DNA from: a virus
IMG/VR virus record: IMGVR_UViG_3300031565_000226
Location: 1 to 31,277 of that record
Length of the DNA stretch: 31,277 bases
Direction: 5' to 3' (one strand)
The position numbers and the translations under genes are program-made. Below the pieces are notes generated by a model, which was not told the origin of the DNA, did not search any database, and saw nothing but the letters and a program-made list of their open reading frames with translations. Below are positions 23,414-31,258 of this stretch, piece after piece (the first letter of the stretch is position 1; each line of letters starts with the position of its first letter).

Positions 23414-25698
23414 TAAACGTCACCGCCTTCCAGCGCCGATAACTCTCCGCCATAGCCAGCCAAACCTTGCGCCGGGTTCCCTGCAGAGGCAACCTGTGGC
23501 TGTCCGGAGCCCGCCATGCCCTGTTGTGACTGTTGTTTTTGCTGCTGCATCTTCTGTTGCAGGGCTCGCTTGTGCTCCTGCTCATGCACGTCGATCATGG
23601 CGATGGCACGCTGATTAGCAGTCTTGAACATTTCAGCCTTCTTGAATGATTCGATATATTTCAAGTGTGATTCATCCTCATCTACTGGCAGCACTTCAAC
23701 ATAGATACCTGCTAGTAATTGATACATCTCAGTTTCCTGCTGCCACGGAGGATGCGGGAAAGACCCCTCACCCGGCAAAGCTGGGATGATACTGTCGATC
23801 TCGCCAGTCTCTGAGAATGGTTCGGCAAACCTACGCATGAGATTCTGCTTGGCGCGGGGGTCACTCTGATACAGCGGATCATTACTAAGAACGGCGTAGA
23901 GCCGCTCGGCCAAGGATCTTTGGATGTCACGATTTACGCTGGTAAGACTACCAGAGAATTCGTACTGATAATTCTCGCGAAGCTCCCGAGGAGAGATCCG
24001 ACGAGGCTCAGGCTCGCCAGTCACATAATACCACTTGTCAATCCCAACATACCTTCCGTATAGAGAGATGACTTGCTTGACCATCTCTTTCCACGAGGTT
24101 GCTTGAGATTGCTCAACCAGACTGCTCAGCTTCTCTTCCGCAGCGTCCATGAGCGCCAGCGTGCCCCGCGCAGTGCGCGGTGCGTTCCGATAGTTGTTTG
24201 ACCCACCAACAGTCGGACTAAATGTCAAACTGTCAGCATAGCCACGCAACGTCTCGAAACTCGCATGGAATTGCGCTGCAGGATCTTGCATGAAATCTGG
24301 GAACTTGACTTGGTTTACGTCTCCTACTGGTATGCCCTCGCCGGGCTGGATACCATCCAGGAGCTTCGCATTTTCTGCTAGGCCAAATATGCTGTAAAGG
24401 AACCATGGAGTGGTCTTCAGGGTCATTCCATTGTTTACATCATTAATTGTCTTATTGAGCGATAAATTGATTCCGTAGAGGACTTCCGCCATACCAATGC
24501 CAAACACGCGGCCATCAATAGGAATGTACGTATCGTGAATAAATGGCCTGCGCCCGTGCGGGAATACTTCGTCATGATACTCTATCCCTACTACGACTCC
24601 GAGGTTGTCCAAAATGTGGAGGATCACATCAATAGGTTCGTCTTCGTCATCCAGGTATTCTTTCGTGTAAACCTCGTAAACTAGAACTTTGTTCGGGTCA
24701 ACTTTTCCATCCCCCGTAGAAAGCTCTTTACCAGTGTTTGCAGATTCGCCAACGATTCTATCCTTTTCCAACTCCCCAATAGCTTCGTCATCGTTTTGTC
24801 TTTTAGTCCCTTGAGCAAAGGCTATATCCTTGTCAGAGATCTGCCATAAACCCTTCTTCTTTTTGCGCTTCAAGTCTGCTATGGAATACCACGTCTTATG
24901 GGCTACCCAGTCGGCAGTCTGCAGTGATTTGGTTCTGGAGGGAAAGATAAGATCCTCGATATCAACATTCTCGCAGACTGGGCTGTCACTCTCGATAATG
25001 TCACGATGGACTTTAACTTCTAATTCCCCCATCTTTTCGCCGGGATTGATGTAACAAGTAGCAGTAAAGGGCAAACCAGCCTCTATGAATTTCACTTCAT
25101 ACTGATTGCCCTTTTTCTTTGTAGCCTTATAGAATGAATTATCTGGGTCACCTATGGAGAATATCTCCGCGAAAATCTCATCTGAACTCTTATCCTCTAA
25201 TGGTCCGTCCTCCTCGTATTGAACTGTGCCTGCGAGTGTATGAGTTTCTATAGTTCTGCGCCATTTGCGCACCCAGCGGATCTTGCCGAAAGCTGTGCCA
25301 TCCAGGAATCTATTCCGGTTGAAGCCCTCGAAGAACTCGTAGAACATCGGGATGTCATTGCGAAAGGCCCAGGAGGCGAAGGTCTCGACGTGCTTAGCCA
25401 TATTAGTGTCAGCCATGCCATTAGGCTTGCGGACGTTCACGAACGGCTCTGCTCGCCACATAGCTGAGACAACCTTGGGAACGGCTGTTTCGATCTTGTC
25501 GAGAATGAGTGGCAGGTGGATGTCCGATGCGTTCTTGAATGGAGTCACGGAGTCGAACCCGCCGGGCTCTTTGTTGTATAACGCACGCAGCTTTTCCCGC
25601 TTTGTGATGACCTCATTGCGGTATGTCTTAGTCTGGCTGATGCGGTCCTCATAGTAGGCACCGCGCTCTTTGCGCCACTTTAATGGCATCTTTACCAT
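23413..25698 (-). CDS. Portal protein
   Basis: The 761-residue protein matches large podovirus portals in size (P22 gp1 is 725 aa) and layout. It has an N-terminal helix with RNEVITKREKLRALYNKEPGGF, a wing region with VPKVVSAMWRAEPFVNVRKP, a central FIHDTYIPIDGRVFGIGMAEVLYGINLSLNKTINDVNNG segment of the portal stem type, and a long Gln/Met-rich C-terminal helix (HEQEHKRALQQKMQQQKQQ) as in a portal barrel. Twelve copies form the DNA channel and terminase dock. It lies directly after TerL, overlapping its stop by 7 bp. An ATG at 25689 is an alternative start. Confidence 0.85.
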   Translation of the reverse strand: MVKMPLKWRKERGAYYEDRISQTKTYRNEVITKREKLRALYNKEPGGFDSVTPFKNASDIHLPLILDKIETAVPKVVSAMWRAEPFVNVRKPNGMADTNMAKHVETFASWAFRNDIPMFYEFFEGFNRNRFLDGTAFGKIRWVRKWRRTIETHTLAGTVQYEEDGPLEDKSSDEIFAEIFSIGDPDNSFYKATKKKGNQYEVKFIEAGLPFTATCYINPGEKMGELEVKVHRDIIESDSPVCENVDIEDLIFPSRTKSLQTADWVAHKTWYSIADLKRKKKKGLWQISDKDIAFAQGTKRQNDDEAIGELEKDRIVGESANTGKELSTGDGKVDPNKVLVYEVYTKEYLDDEDEPIDVILHILDNLGVVVGIEYHDEVFPHGRRPFIHDTYIPIDGRVFGIGMAEVLYGINLSLNKTINDVNNGMTLKTTPWFLYSIFGLAENAKLLDGIQPGEGIPVGDVNQVKFPDFMQDPAAQFHASFETLRGYADSLTFSPTVGGSNNYRNAPRTARGTLALMDAAEEKLSSLVEQSQATSWKEMVKQVISLYGRYVGIDKWYYVTGEPEPRRISPRELRENYQYEFSGSLTSVNRDIQRSLAERLYAVLSNDPLYQSDPRAKQNLMRRFAEPFSETGEIDSIIPALPGEGSFPHPPWQQETEMYQLLAGIYVEVLPVDEDESHLKYIESFKKAEMFKTANQRAIAMIDVHEQEHKRALQQKMQQQKQQSQQGMAGSGQPQVASAGNPAQGLAGYGGELSALEGGDV

Positions 25699-27200
25699 GT
25701 GTCTCTCATTCTTGCTAAGTGGTGTACTAGAGCGTGATACCGTGCTCGTGTCATCACAGCGTACCTGATACAGTCGATACAGTCATCATTTGTTTTCAGA
25801 GGTTTCTCGATAGAGTCTGCTCCGGATGCTTGTGTTTGAACCGAGTCGGGTTGCCAGATAAAGTTCTGGAGTTCGTATCCAACCCGGCGGCAGGTGTTGA
25901 AGACAATGAGATCAGGCCCGGTGTCCCAGTCGTATTCTTCTTTGTCATCGCCTAGCATCTCTTTGATGCGGTCTATACTGGCGAGATATCCTATCTTTTG
26001 TGCCGGACCAAACATGATGCCATGATTCGCAAAGGTAGATAGGATAGTTTGGCCAGAAGTAAATTCCTTGGTGTTCGCGGAAGTGTCGATCAGCCGCAGA
26101 ACAACTGGTTCGCTTTCTGGCCCTTGTCGCCATACGCCTCGTTTGTCTTGCTCCCAGTTCTCCAGGGTCTTGATACGCTCGGCTGCAGCTTTGGCGGTGT
26201 GGATACTAGAGTCGTACATGTCCCGATAGATGTACCATTTATTGTGTGGCGAGATTGCGATCCAGACGACAGCTAGAGGCTTCTTCCCTGCTGGGTCTGC
26301 CACCATAATACGGGGCCAATCATCCGGGATATCAAAGGGATCGACGAAAAAAGGCGGTCGAGGTTTCCACGTATCAAATACTGCACCAGCCAAATGGGCG
26401 GGTTTGCCGTGTAGTCTCGCCGCCACTTCGTGCGGTTTTAGAGTTTTGATGAAACGATCTACCGCAGCATCTTCGAGATATCCTCCGCGCGACTTGCGAT
26501 TGTCTTCGACGCTGATTGAGATTAAATCTATGTCAGAGCCTGGGAGGCTAGCTTCCTGCATAAGTTCGGCCATGAAGAAAGATGCTTTGATGGGCGTGGC
26601 CTGAATCCACGCTATGCCGGAGAAATCAATCAGACCACGCGTGAGCGCGATCCACATGTCTCTTCGAGCTGGCTCATCACTACAGACGAACTGGCCTGAA
26701 CACCCTTCCATTGATGCAACCGATTGCTCTTGTGACAGAACATGGATGACTGACCCATTCTTAAAGTTTACTGATACTGGGTGACCAAGATTATTCTTCT
26801 TGATCGTAGCCACACCTTTAGGCAGCCACTCCTCCATCTTGGGAATAAAGACCTGTGTGCCCGCGACCTTCAAGTTCTCTAGTAAATGATACCCTCTTAT
26901 GGGTGGGACCATTGGCTCGCCATTTGCCAGCCGAACTATGCGATTTTCATCATCTAAAGGAAGCCAGGGACGGTAGCCAAGGCAGCACGATATTTCTTCC
27001 ACCGTCCCTCTTACTGATTTGCCGGAACGGTTACTGCCGAATAGCAGTCTAGTTTGTGCTTTGCTCTCGGTAAACTTCTTCTGATTGCCGAGATCCTTAA
27101 AGGTCGCTATCTTGTTTTGCTTATAGTATTGCTCTGCCTTGGCTAGTTCTTTTTCGAGGGCCAGCAGCTCTGCCAGTTCTTTGTCTAAAATCTCTGCCAT
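25692..27200 (-). CDS. terL: Terminase large subunit
   Basis: The 502-residue protein has the ATPase motifs in order: Walker A GSNRSGKS at 55-62, Walker B FVCSDEP at 171-177, and a coupling segment IQATPIK at 199-205. The nuclease part has VADPAG with Asp302, LIDTSA with Asp372, and NDDCIDCIRYA with Asp472/473 and Asp476, the expected RNase H-like metal ligands. TerL drives DNA into the procapsid at the portal and cuts it. GGGAGG about 10 nt before the ATG supports the start. It is separated from the small-subunit candidate by about 3 kb that includes the capsid genes, an unusual order. Confidence 0.93.
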   Translation of the reverse strand: MAEILDKELAELLALEKELAKAEQYYKQNKIATFKDLGNQKKFTESKAQTRLLFGSNRSGKSVRGTVEEISCCLGYRPWLPLDDENRIVRLANGEPMVPPIRGYHLLENLKVAGTQVFIPKMEEWLPKGVATIKKNNLGHPVSVNFKNGSVIHVLSQEQSVASMEGCSGQFVCSDEPARRDMWIALTRGLIDFSGIAWIQATPIKASFFMAELMQEASLPGSDIDLISISVEDNRKSRGGYLEDAAVDRFIKTLKPHEVAARLHGKPAHLAGAVFDTWKPRPPFFVDPFDIPDDWPRIMVADPAGKKPLAVVWIAISPHNKWYIYRDMYDSSIHTAKAAAERIKTLENWEQDKRGVWRQGPESEPVVLRLIDTSANTKEFTSGQTILSTFANHGIMFGPAQKIGYLASIDRIKEMLGDDKEEYDWDTGPDLIVFNTCRRVGYELQNFIWQPDSVQTQASGADSIEKPLKTNDDCIDCIRYAVMTRARYHALVHHLARMRDTW

Positions 27201-27232
27201 TAACGGCCAGCCCTCCCTTCAATGTTGGGTCT

Positions 27233-27256
27233 GGGGGACATTAAAGCATGCCCCCC
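27233..27256 (-). other. GC-rich hairpin between capsid and TerL genes
   Basis: GGGGGACAT and ATGCCCCCC form a 9-bp stem with one mismatch around a 6-nt loop (TAAAGC). No T-run follows in the direction of transcription, so it is not a normal intrinsic terminator. It lies 14 nt after the capsid stop and 33 nt before the TerL start and may limit read-through, mark RNA processing or protect the 3' end of the capsid mRNA. Confidence 0.5.
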
Positions 27257-27269
27257 ATTACGTCAAGGT

Positions 27270-28193
27270 CTAAGACCCTGCACTTCCGACACAACCCCTT
27301 GGATCCCACACAGCCGTAACTGCACGGAACCGAGCGCCAATTTGAACCCCACCTTTGACATAGTCAACTTCTGACCAATTCTCGGGGGCGATTCTAGTGT
27401 ACCAATTCAAATCGTGTGAATCAGCCAGCAGGAACCAGGCTTCAGGATCAGTGAAGTAAGGAGATTCAATGGTGGTCAAACCCTGCGTGAACATGGGATT
27501 GATATCATTGAAACCAGTTACTGCTTCGTCGGTAGTGTCAATCCCGATCTTCTGTGCCGAACCCAGGATAACCTGAGTGAGCCATTTTGAAGCTGGATTG
27601 ATAAGAATCTTGGAAGCAGTCTGCATGATAGGAATGTTCCGGTCATCGGTCATATTCTCAAGGGCCAGGATAGCAGCCTCAAGACCAGCCTGACTAATGT
27701 CAGCCGCGCCCAAGAGGTTACTATATGTGGTCCCTACAAGGTTAACGTGACTGGCTGAAAACAGTGCAATCCCGTCAGGAGTAAGCACCGTGGAGAAGCC
27801 ACTGTTGAGCATATCGTGCCCCAGAACCTCCATCGTTGCGCGTCCGGAACGCAACATCGCAGGCAACCGGTTGGCGATGATACCATCACCCTGGTCGTCT
27901 TCGATAGCTTCCTGGGATACCATGTGACGCTGCGCGTAGGTCAAGACCTTTGCACGGGCCACTGGACCCTGGATTACGTCGTCTTCAAAAGCATCTTGCA
28001 GTTCAGCCTTCTCCGCCCAAAGGCCGAGACCACTGACTGACGCCATGTCAATCCATCCACCTTTTGCGGACTTCATATTCAGGAATTGGGAGAATTTAGT
28101 TTCCTTCTCCTTGAAACCCATGCCAATTACTTCTTCGAGGTACGGTTTACGTCCCGCGTAAAAGTTATCTAATGCTGTACGATTAAGAGCCAT
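27270..28193 (-). CDS. Major capsid protein (Mu gpT-like type)
   Basis: The 307-residue protein resembles the HK97-fold capsid group related to Mu gpT. An N-terminal region with KFSQFLNMKSAKGGW is followed by LTYAQRHMVSQEAIEDD, then ALFSASHVNLVG, a stretch LEAAILALENMTDDRNIPI, and SKILINPASKW, and it ends with a beta-rich GVQIGARFRAVTAVWDPRG. It is the most strongly expressed-looking gene of the operon: a full AAGGAGGTGA lies just before the ATG. No long N-terminal scaffold domain is present, so a separate scaffold is expected; the 29187-29756 gene is the candidate. Confidence 0.85.
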   Translation of the reverse strand: MALNRTALDNFYAGRKPYLEEVIGMGFKEKETKFSQFLNMKSAKGGWIDMASVSGLGLWAEKAELQDAFEDDVIQGPVARAKVLTYAQRHMVSQEAIEDDQGDGIIANRLPAMLRSGRATMEVLGHDMLNSGFSTVLTPDGIALFSASHVNLVGTTYSNLLGAADISQAGLEAAILALENMTDDRNIPIMQTASKILINPASKWLTQVILGSAQKIGIDTTDEAVTGFNDINPMFTQGLTTIESPYFTDPEAWFLLADSHDLNWYTRIAPENWSEVDYVKGGVQIGARFRAVTAVWDPRGCVGSAGS

Positions 28194-28198
28194 TTAGG

Positions 28199-28208
28199 TC
28201 ACCTCCTT
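28199..28208 (-). promoter_or_regulatory. Full-length Shine-Dalgarno of the capsid gene
   Basis: AAGGAGGTGA complements the 3' end of 16S rRNA over ten bases. It overlaps the stop codon of the decoration gene and has 8 nt between GGAGG and the ATG. It implies strong capsid translation and a host that uses canonical SD pairing. Confidence 0.85.
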
Positions 28209-28713
28209 AGGCGGTAGGTTCGATATCAAAGTAATGGAATGTTCCGCGTACCAGCTTGACTAATGCTTTAGTCGCAGCTCCGTCCACGGTTTGGGAAAGT
28301 CCCGTGACCTGGAAAGGCGTCTCGGCGGTAGGAGTGGCTAGTGCGGGAAGGTCAACGGTGGCAGTACTGAGCTGTCCGTTAGTTGAAACGGTAACGGCCT
28401 TGAGAAGCACCCAACCGCCAACATCGGTAATTACAGCAGTAGTATCACCAGTGACTTCATAGATAACATCCGGGTCATTACAGATAATCAAATCCGTAAC
28501 GACACCAGGAGTAGCAGCTACGTGATGCATAGCAATACCAGCAACTCCGCCCTCGCCTGACGGCGTCACATCGGACGCAACGGCATATCCACCAACGATG
28601 GATACGGCTGCAAACCTCGCAACCGCGGCCCCATCAGCGGCCACCTTCACAATCTGATAAAATTTAGGATGAGTCTTGGGGACAAAACCCATCGCGGGAT
28701 CTTGAATGGCCAT
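28207..28713 (-). CDS. Head decoration / capsid-associated protein candidate
   Basis: The 168-residue protein is rich in Ala, Val, Thr and Gly with beta-type alternation. It begins MAIQDPAMGFVPKTHPKFYQIVKVAADGAAVARF and ends with TKALVKLVRGTFHYFDIEPTA. Proteins of this length and composition directly before a major capsid gene are often capsid decoration proteins of the DUF2190 or similar type. That assignment is from position and composition, not a firm motif. GGAGG 5 nt before the ATG gives a good start. The 73-bp gap upstream (28714-28786) holds no convincing promoter or terminator. Confidence 0.5.
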   Translation of the reverse strand: MAIQDPAMGFVPKTHPKFYQIVKVAADGAAVARFAAVSIVGGYAVASDVTPSGEGGVAGIAMHHVAATPGVVTDLIICNDPDVIYEVTGDTTAVITDVGGWVLLKAVTVSTNGQLSTATVDLPALATPTAETPFQVTGLSQTVDGAATKALVKLVRGTFHYFDIEPTA

Positions 28714-28786
28714 TACAGCCTCCTTGGTCGATTATTTATTGTCTTTTCCTTTGTTAAACGTGGAGGCAATCGGCCTACCTTTTTGT

Positions 28787-29194
28787 CTACCTATCCTTGG
28801 AAGAGATATAGATTTCACGCTGCTTGCCGAGATTTCCTCCGACTGCTCGCAGTCTCTCGTCAGCTTTGTCTGTCATAGCCTTCCGATAGGCATCACAATC
28901 TTCTTTTTTCGCATAGGCCAGTAGTAACTGGCTGCCGCGCCTGAAGTAATTAGAACTTCCTTCACTTGGTCCGTATTTATCTGGTGCTTTCTGCATCTGC
29001 TCCAGCACCTGTTGTCCAAATTCACTATCTTTCTCGACTGCTCGCCAGTGCCGCCAAGTCTGCATTGCAGTACGGGCATCCGGGTTCACCCAGCGAAATT
29101 CGTACCCTGGGATGGTGAAGTCGATAGCAATGGGGCTAGTAGTATTGAATCTAGTTTGATTAACGGATTGGATCTTAGGAACTCGCTTAGCCAT
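28787..29194 (-). CDS. Phage structural-region protein of unknown function
   Basis: The 135-residue basic protein has a FTIPGYEFRWVNPDAR segment near 27-42, resembling the YRWVN pattern seen in small proteins encoded near phage capsid genes. A region YGPSEGSSNYFRRGSQLLLAYAKKED follows, then a Lys/Arg/Glu-rich helical tail. No catalytic or membrane feature is visible. The gene overlaps the scaffold candidate by 8 bp (ATGGCTAA) and has a purine-rich GGAGGAGGG SD. A role in capsid assembly is inferred from position only. Confidence 0.55.
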   Translation of the reverse strand: MAKRVPKIQSVNQTRFNTTSPIAIDFTIPGYEFRWVNPDARTAMQTWRHWRAVEKDSEFGQQVLEQMQKAPDKYGPSEGSSNYFRRGSQLLLAYAKKEDCDAYRKAMTDKADERLRAVGGNLGKQREIYISSKDR

Positions 29195-29756
29195 TGTCTG
29201 GCCCTCCTCCCGCTTCTGCTCTCTTAGCGATACGGGCTCTGGTTTCTGGGTTGTTTATGTCGATAAGGCCCTCAAAGGCTTCTGCGATCTTGCCAGTTTT
29301 TTGCAAAAACTCCTCCCCAATTCCGGGTTTGCCTTCGCTGGGATGTCCTCCCTCGCCTGCACCGATGGTTTCCATGGGATCTGTGCTAGATTTCCTGGGT
29401 GTGAACCCAGCGGGCAGCAGACCCATCTCGATTCCTATCCGGTTAGCTGTGTTCGAGAGCGCAAATGGGTCATTGAGTGCGTTTGGATTTGTTTCCATCT
29501 CCTCGTTGACCCGCGCATAGAAGTCGGACTCCTTATCTTTGAGTTCCGGCCAGTCCCGAAAGGCTTTATCGTCGAACTTCTTGCCTTGTTCGAGCGATTT
29601 GTAGTTATCCATGGCCCGATGGACTGCTTCATCCACTTGTTTCTGGGCAATAACTGCTTTCAGCCTGTCGACATCAGCCGGATTAGCCTCAGACAAATCC
29701 TGCGACGCCATCCAGGCGATAATTTGGTCTGCACTGTCTTTGATAAAGTCAACCAT
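29187..29756 (-). CDS. Scaffolding protein candidate
   Basis: From the ATG at 29756, which has GGGAGG 8 nt upstream, the product is 189 residues. An in-frame start at 29804 would add 16 residues but lacks this SD. It is acidic and helical in the first half (AVIAQKQVDEAVHRAMDNY, WPELKDKESDFYARVNEEM) and has a Gly/Pro-rich linker near 115-145 and a short basic helix near the C-terminus (NNPETRARIAKRAE). Charge layout, length and position shortly before decoration and capsid genes fit a scaffold. The small-subunit terminase is a weaker alternative. Confidence 0.45.
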   Translation of the reverse strand: MVDFIKDSADQIIAWMASQDLSEANPADVDRLKAVIAQKQVDEAVHRAMDNYKSLEQGKKFDDKAFRDWPELKDKESDFYARVNEEMETNPNALNDPFALSNTANRIGIEMGLLPAGFTPRKSSTDPMETIGAGEGGHPSEGKPGIGEEFLQKTGKIAEAFEGLIDINNPETRARIAKRAEAGGGPDNG

Positions 29757-29958
29757 CGTCGTCTGCCTCCCTATTTTTGAATTCTGCGGCCAGCAATTGC
29801 GCAAATTGTGCGATTCCGACGCCCTTACCGGTGATTAGTTTCGCCTCAAAGAAGTCATTTGACTTATGCACCGTATTCGCCAACTCAATCTGTATGCGTT
29901 TCAGCGATTCATCCACACATTGCTGGATTACGTGGGTAATGTCGTCTTTTGTGAACAA
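29749..29958 (-). CDS. Small helical protein with TTG start, unknown
   Basis: The likely start is TTG at 29958, because GGGAGG lies 6 nt before it and it begins 1 nt after the stop of the upstream small gene. The upstream ATG at 30000 lies inside that gene and has no such SD. The 69-residue product (L/M-FTKDDITHVIQQCVDESLKRIQIELANTV) is helical and ends in an acidic tail EADDDG. The stop overlaps the scaffold candidate's start by 8 bp. No family is recognised; its place suggests a packaging or assembly accessory. Confidence 0.55.
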   Translation of the reverse strand: MFTKDDITHVIQQCVDESLKRIQIELANTVHKSNDFFEAKLITGKGVGIAQFAQLLAAEFKNREADDDG

Positions 29959-29959
29959 T

Positions 29960-30112
29960 TTAGCCTCCCTTAGCCTTCCGCGCCTTACGTCGGCGCACAT
30001 CTTCTGCGATTTTCTTTGCTTTTTCGCGTGCTTTTTCGCGTTGTTCCTTGCTCATCAACTTAGTTGGACCATATTTCTTGGATCTGTGGCCAGTAGGTTT
30101 GGGTTTAGGCAT
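29960..30112 (-). CDS. 50-residue very basic protein, unknown
   Basis: This gene is easily missed because of its size. It runs from an ATG at 30112 with AGGAG 7 nt upstream to a TAA at 29960-29962. The product starts MPKPKPTGHRSKKYGPTK and continues with Lys/Arg/Glu-rich helix (SKEQREKAREKAKK, then EDVRRRKARKAKGG). More than a third of its residues are Lys or Arg. It could bind nucleic acid, terminase or capsid interior. Its 3' end contains the SD of the next gene, so the two are tightly linked. No homologue is claimed. Confidence 0.6.
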   Translation of the reverse strand: MPKPKPTGHRSKKYGPTKLMSKEQREKAREKAKKIAEDVRRRKARKAKGG

Positions 30113-30175
30113 TAGTACTCCTAGTAAATGTGCGGGAGCGGGGCCAAACAGGAGGAAGAGGGAGGATTCTTCCGG

Positions 30176-30829
30176 TCAACTGTCTGACCCCGACTCCTCA
30201 CGTTCCAGCAGCTCAAAGTCAGCCGGAATCTCAGTGTCAGTATTGACCTTATCTTGGAACTCTATGATCCTAGCCTGCAGTTCTCCTGTAACTAAGTCAG
30301 CTTTCACATTAGTAAGATACTTAATACGATCCTGAATGCTCCCTAGTAGCTGCGCAAAGTCTGCTGGACCTATCAATTCTGGAGATTCCCCCCTAAGTGA
30401 ACCAGCTTTATCATTTAGCACCAGAGATTTATCTATAAGTATAGCAGCCTGAGTGGATAACTGGAGACTATTTGGCCCAGAATGCTGTACTCCAGTAATG
30501 TCACCATTAGCGTTACGCTGGACAATTCTATCATGAGTCATACTATCTGGAGTAATATGATCCAATGCTTCCATTGCTTTTTTAGATACTAAGCCCGCTA
30601 ACTCTTCTAGTGCTCTAGCTCTAGCCTGCTTGACTCTATCAGGATTCTGTGGTGCCCATACATTACATATGTGATATATAGTAGAATAACCTAAATTAGT
30701 TTTATCTGCTATTTCATTGTAAGTAAGTCCCATTGATTTCAACTGAACACAGGTTTCTTTTACTGAATTCAATATTCGTCTTTTATTTTTATCTTTTGGT
30801 CTGCGAGATCTATGTCTATATTTGCTCAT
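30176..30829 (-). CDS. Terminase small subunit candidate with helix-turn-helix
   Basis: The 217-residue protein has a very basic N-terminus (SKYRHRSRRPKDKNKRRI) and a helix-turn-helix at about 25-57 (ETCVQLKSMGLTYNEIADKT, then GYSTIYHI). A long helical region with ARALEELAGLVSKKAMEALDHI follows, and the C-terminal end is acidic. HTH followed by an oligomerisation helix is the plan of terminase small subunits, which recognise the phage DNA and regulate TerL. It is the first gene of the late operon, with AAGGAGGT before the ATG. A late transcription regulator with the same HTH is the alternative, since TerL is 3 kb away. Confidence 0.55.
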   Translation of the reverse strand: MSKYRHRSRRPKDKNKRRILNSVKETCVQLKSMGLTYNEIADKTNLGYSTIYHICNVWAPQNPDRVKQARARALEELAGLVSKKAMEALDHITPDSMTHDRIVQRNANGDITGVQHSGPNSLQLSTQAAILIDKSLVLNDKAGSLRGESPELIGPADFAQLLGSIQDRIKYLTNVKADLVTGELQARIIEFQDKVNTDTEIPADFELLEREESGSDS

Positions 30830-30965
30830 TCCCTTTTTACCTCCTTTTTTATTTAAAGGGAAATATTTCCTTTTTTTATAAATTAGATATAATGAAAAGT
30901 AAATTAATTTAATAAATCAAAAATCAAATAGTTAATAGATTAGTTATCTAACCCTCTATACTATA

Positions 30966-30994
30966 AGTATACACCCGATTTTCCAGTTTGTCAA
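30966..30994 (-). promoter_or_regulatory. Near-consensus sigma70-type promoter of the late operon
   Basis: Reading leftward, TTGACA (30994-30989), a 17-bp spacer and TATACT (30971-30966) give a near-perfect housekeeping promoter. Transcription would start near 30959, leaving a leader of about 130 nt to the ATG at 30829. The -10 and start region coincide with an inverted repeat TATACT-ATA-AGTATA (30957-30971), a possible repressor site. It is the only clear promoter seen for the whole late operon. Confidence 0.75.
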
Positions 30995-31140
30995 CACTTT
31001 TTTTCGGCCAGCTGTGTAAGTTATTTGTTTCCAGGAAAAGAAAGTTTCTTCAGGCCCACATTTTTAGGGGCAAAAACCCTGCGGAAAAGCTGTGTATTAG
31101 ATAACACCCTTGTAAGCTGTTATTTCTCGACGAAACATCA

Positions 31141-31154
31141 AAAAATAGTACCTG
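31141..31154. repeat. Left arm of a 14-bp inverted repeat
   Basis: AAAAATAGTACCTG is the exact reverse complement of 31252-31265, 97 bp away. Its GTACCT core occurs again in the dyad at 31245-31258. Confidence 0.7.
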
Positions 31155-31173
31155 CTTTTGGATTATGTTAAGT

Positions 31174-31204
31174 GGCGAGTAGCGTTTCCGAAACGGCATG
31201 CGCC
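31174..31204. promoter_or_regulatory. 31-bp dyad, candidate protein-binding site
   Basis: The inner arms CGTTTC and GAAACG (31183-31188, 31190-31195) and outer arms GGCG and CGCC (31174-31177, 31201-31204) are exactly symmetric about base 31189. No T-run follows within 20 nt on the plus strand, so an operator or origin element is more likely than a terminator. Confidence 0.45.
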
Positions 31205-31244
31205 ATAGGAGGTTAGCCTATACATGCAACATTTTCGTTGAACT

Positions 31245-31258
31245 GTACCTACAGGTAC
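31245..31258. promoter_or_regulatory. Operator-like GTACCT-AC-AGGTAC dyad
   Basis: Perfect 6-bp arms flank a 2-bp centre. The dyad lies between a TTGAAC (31238-31243) and a TATTTT (31259-31264), which might be a weak rightward promoter with a 15-bp spacer. The right arm is part of the 14-bp inverted repeat partner at 31252-31265. Confidence 0.45.

Noticed and set aside
29776-30115. Plus-strand open frame of 112 aa across 29777-30115
   Set aside because: It is antisense to three short minus-strand genes with good ribosome sites and coupled junctions, and has no SD or domain of its own.
30855-30878. Hairpin with T-run (AAAGG.AAATATTTCC.TTT) as a rightward terminator
   Set aside because: No rightward transcript is expected here, the stem is AT-rich with a minimal loop, and in the leftward transcript it lacks a T-run. 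It may only affect the leader of the first late gene.
31224-31241. Tiny plus-strand frame (ATG CAA CAT TTT CGT TGA) after a GGAGG
   Set aside because: Five codons only; the ATGCAACA repeat at 31267 suggests a sequence repeat, not a gene. A leader peptide cannot be tested with the edge so close.
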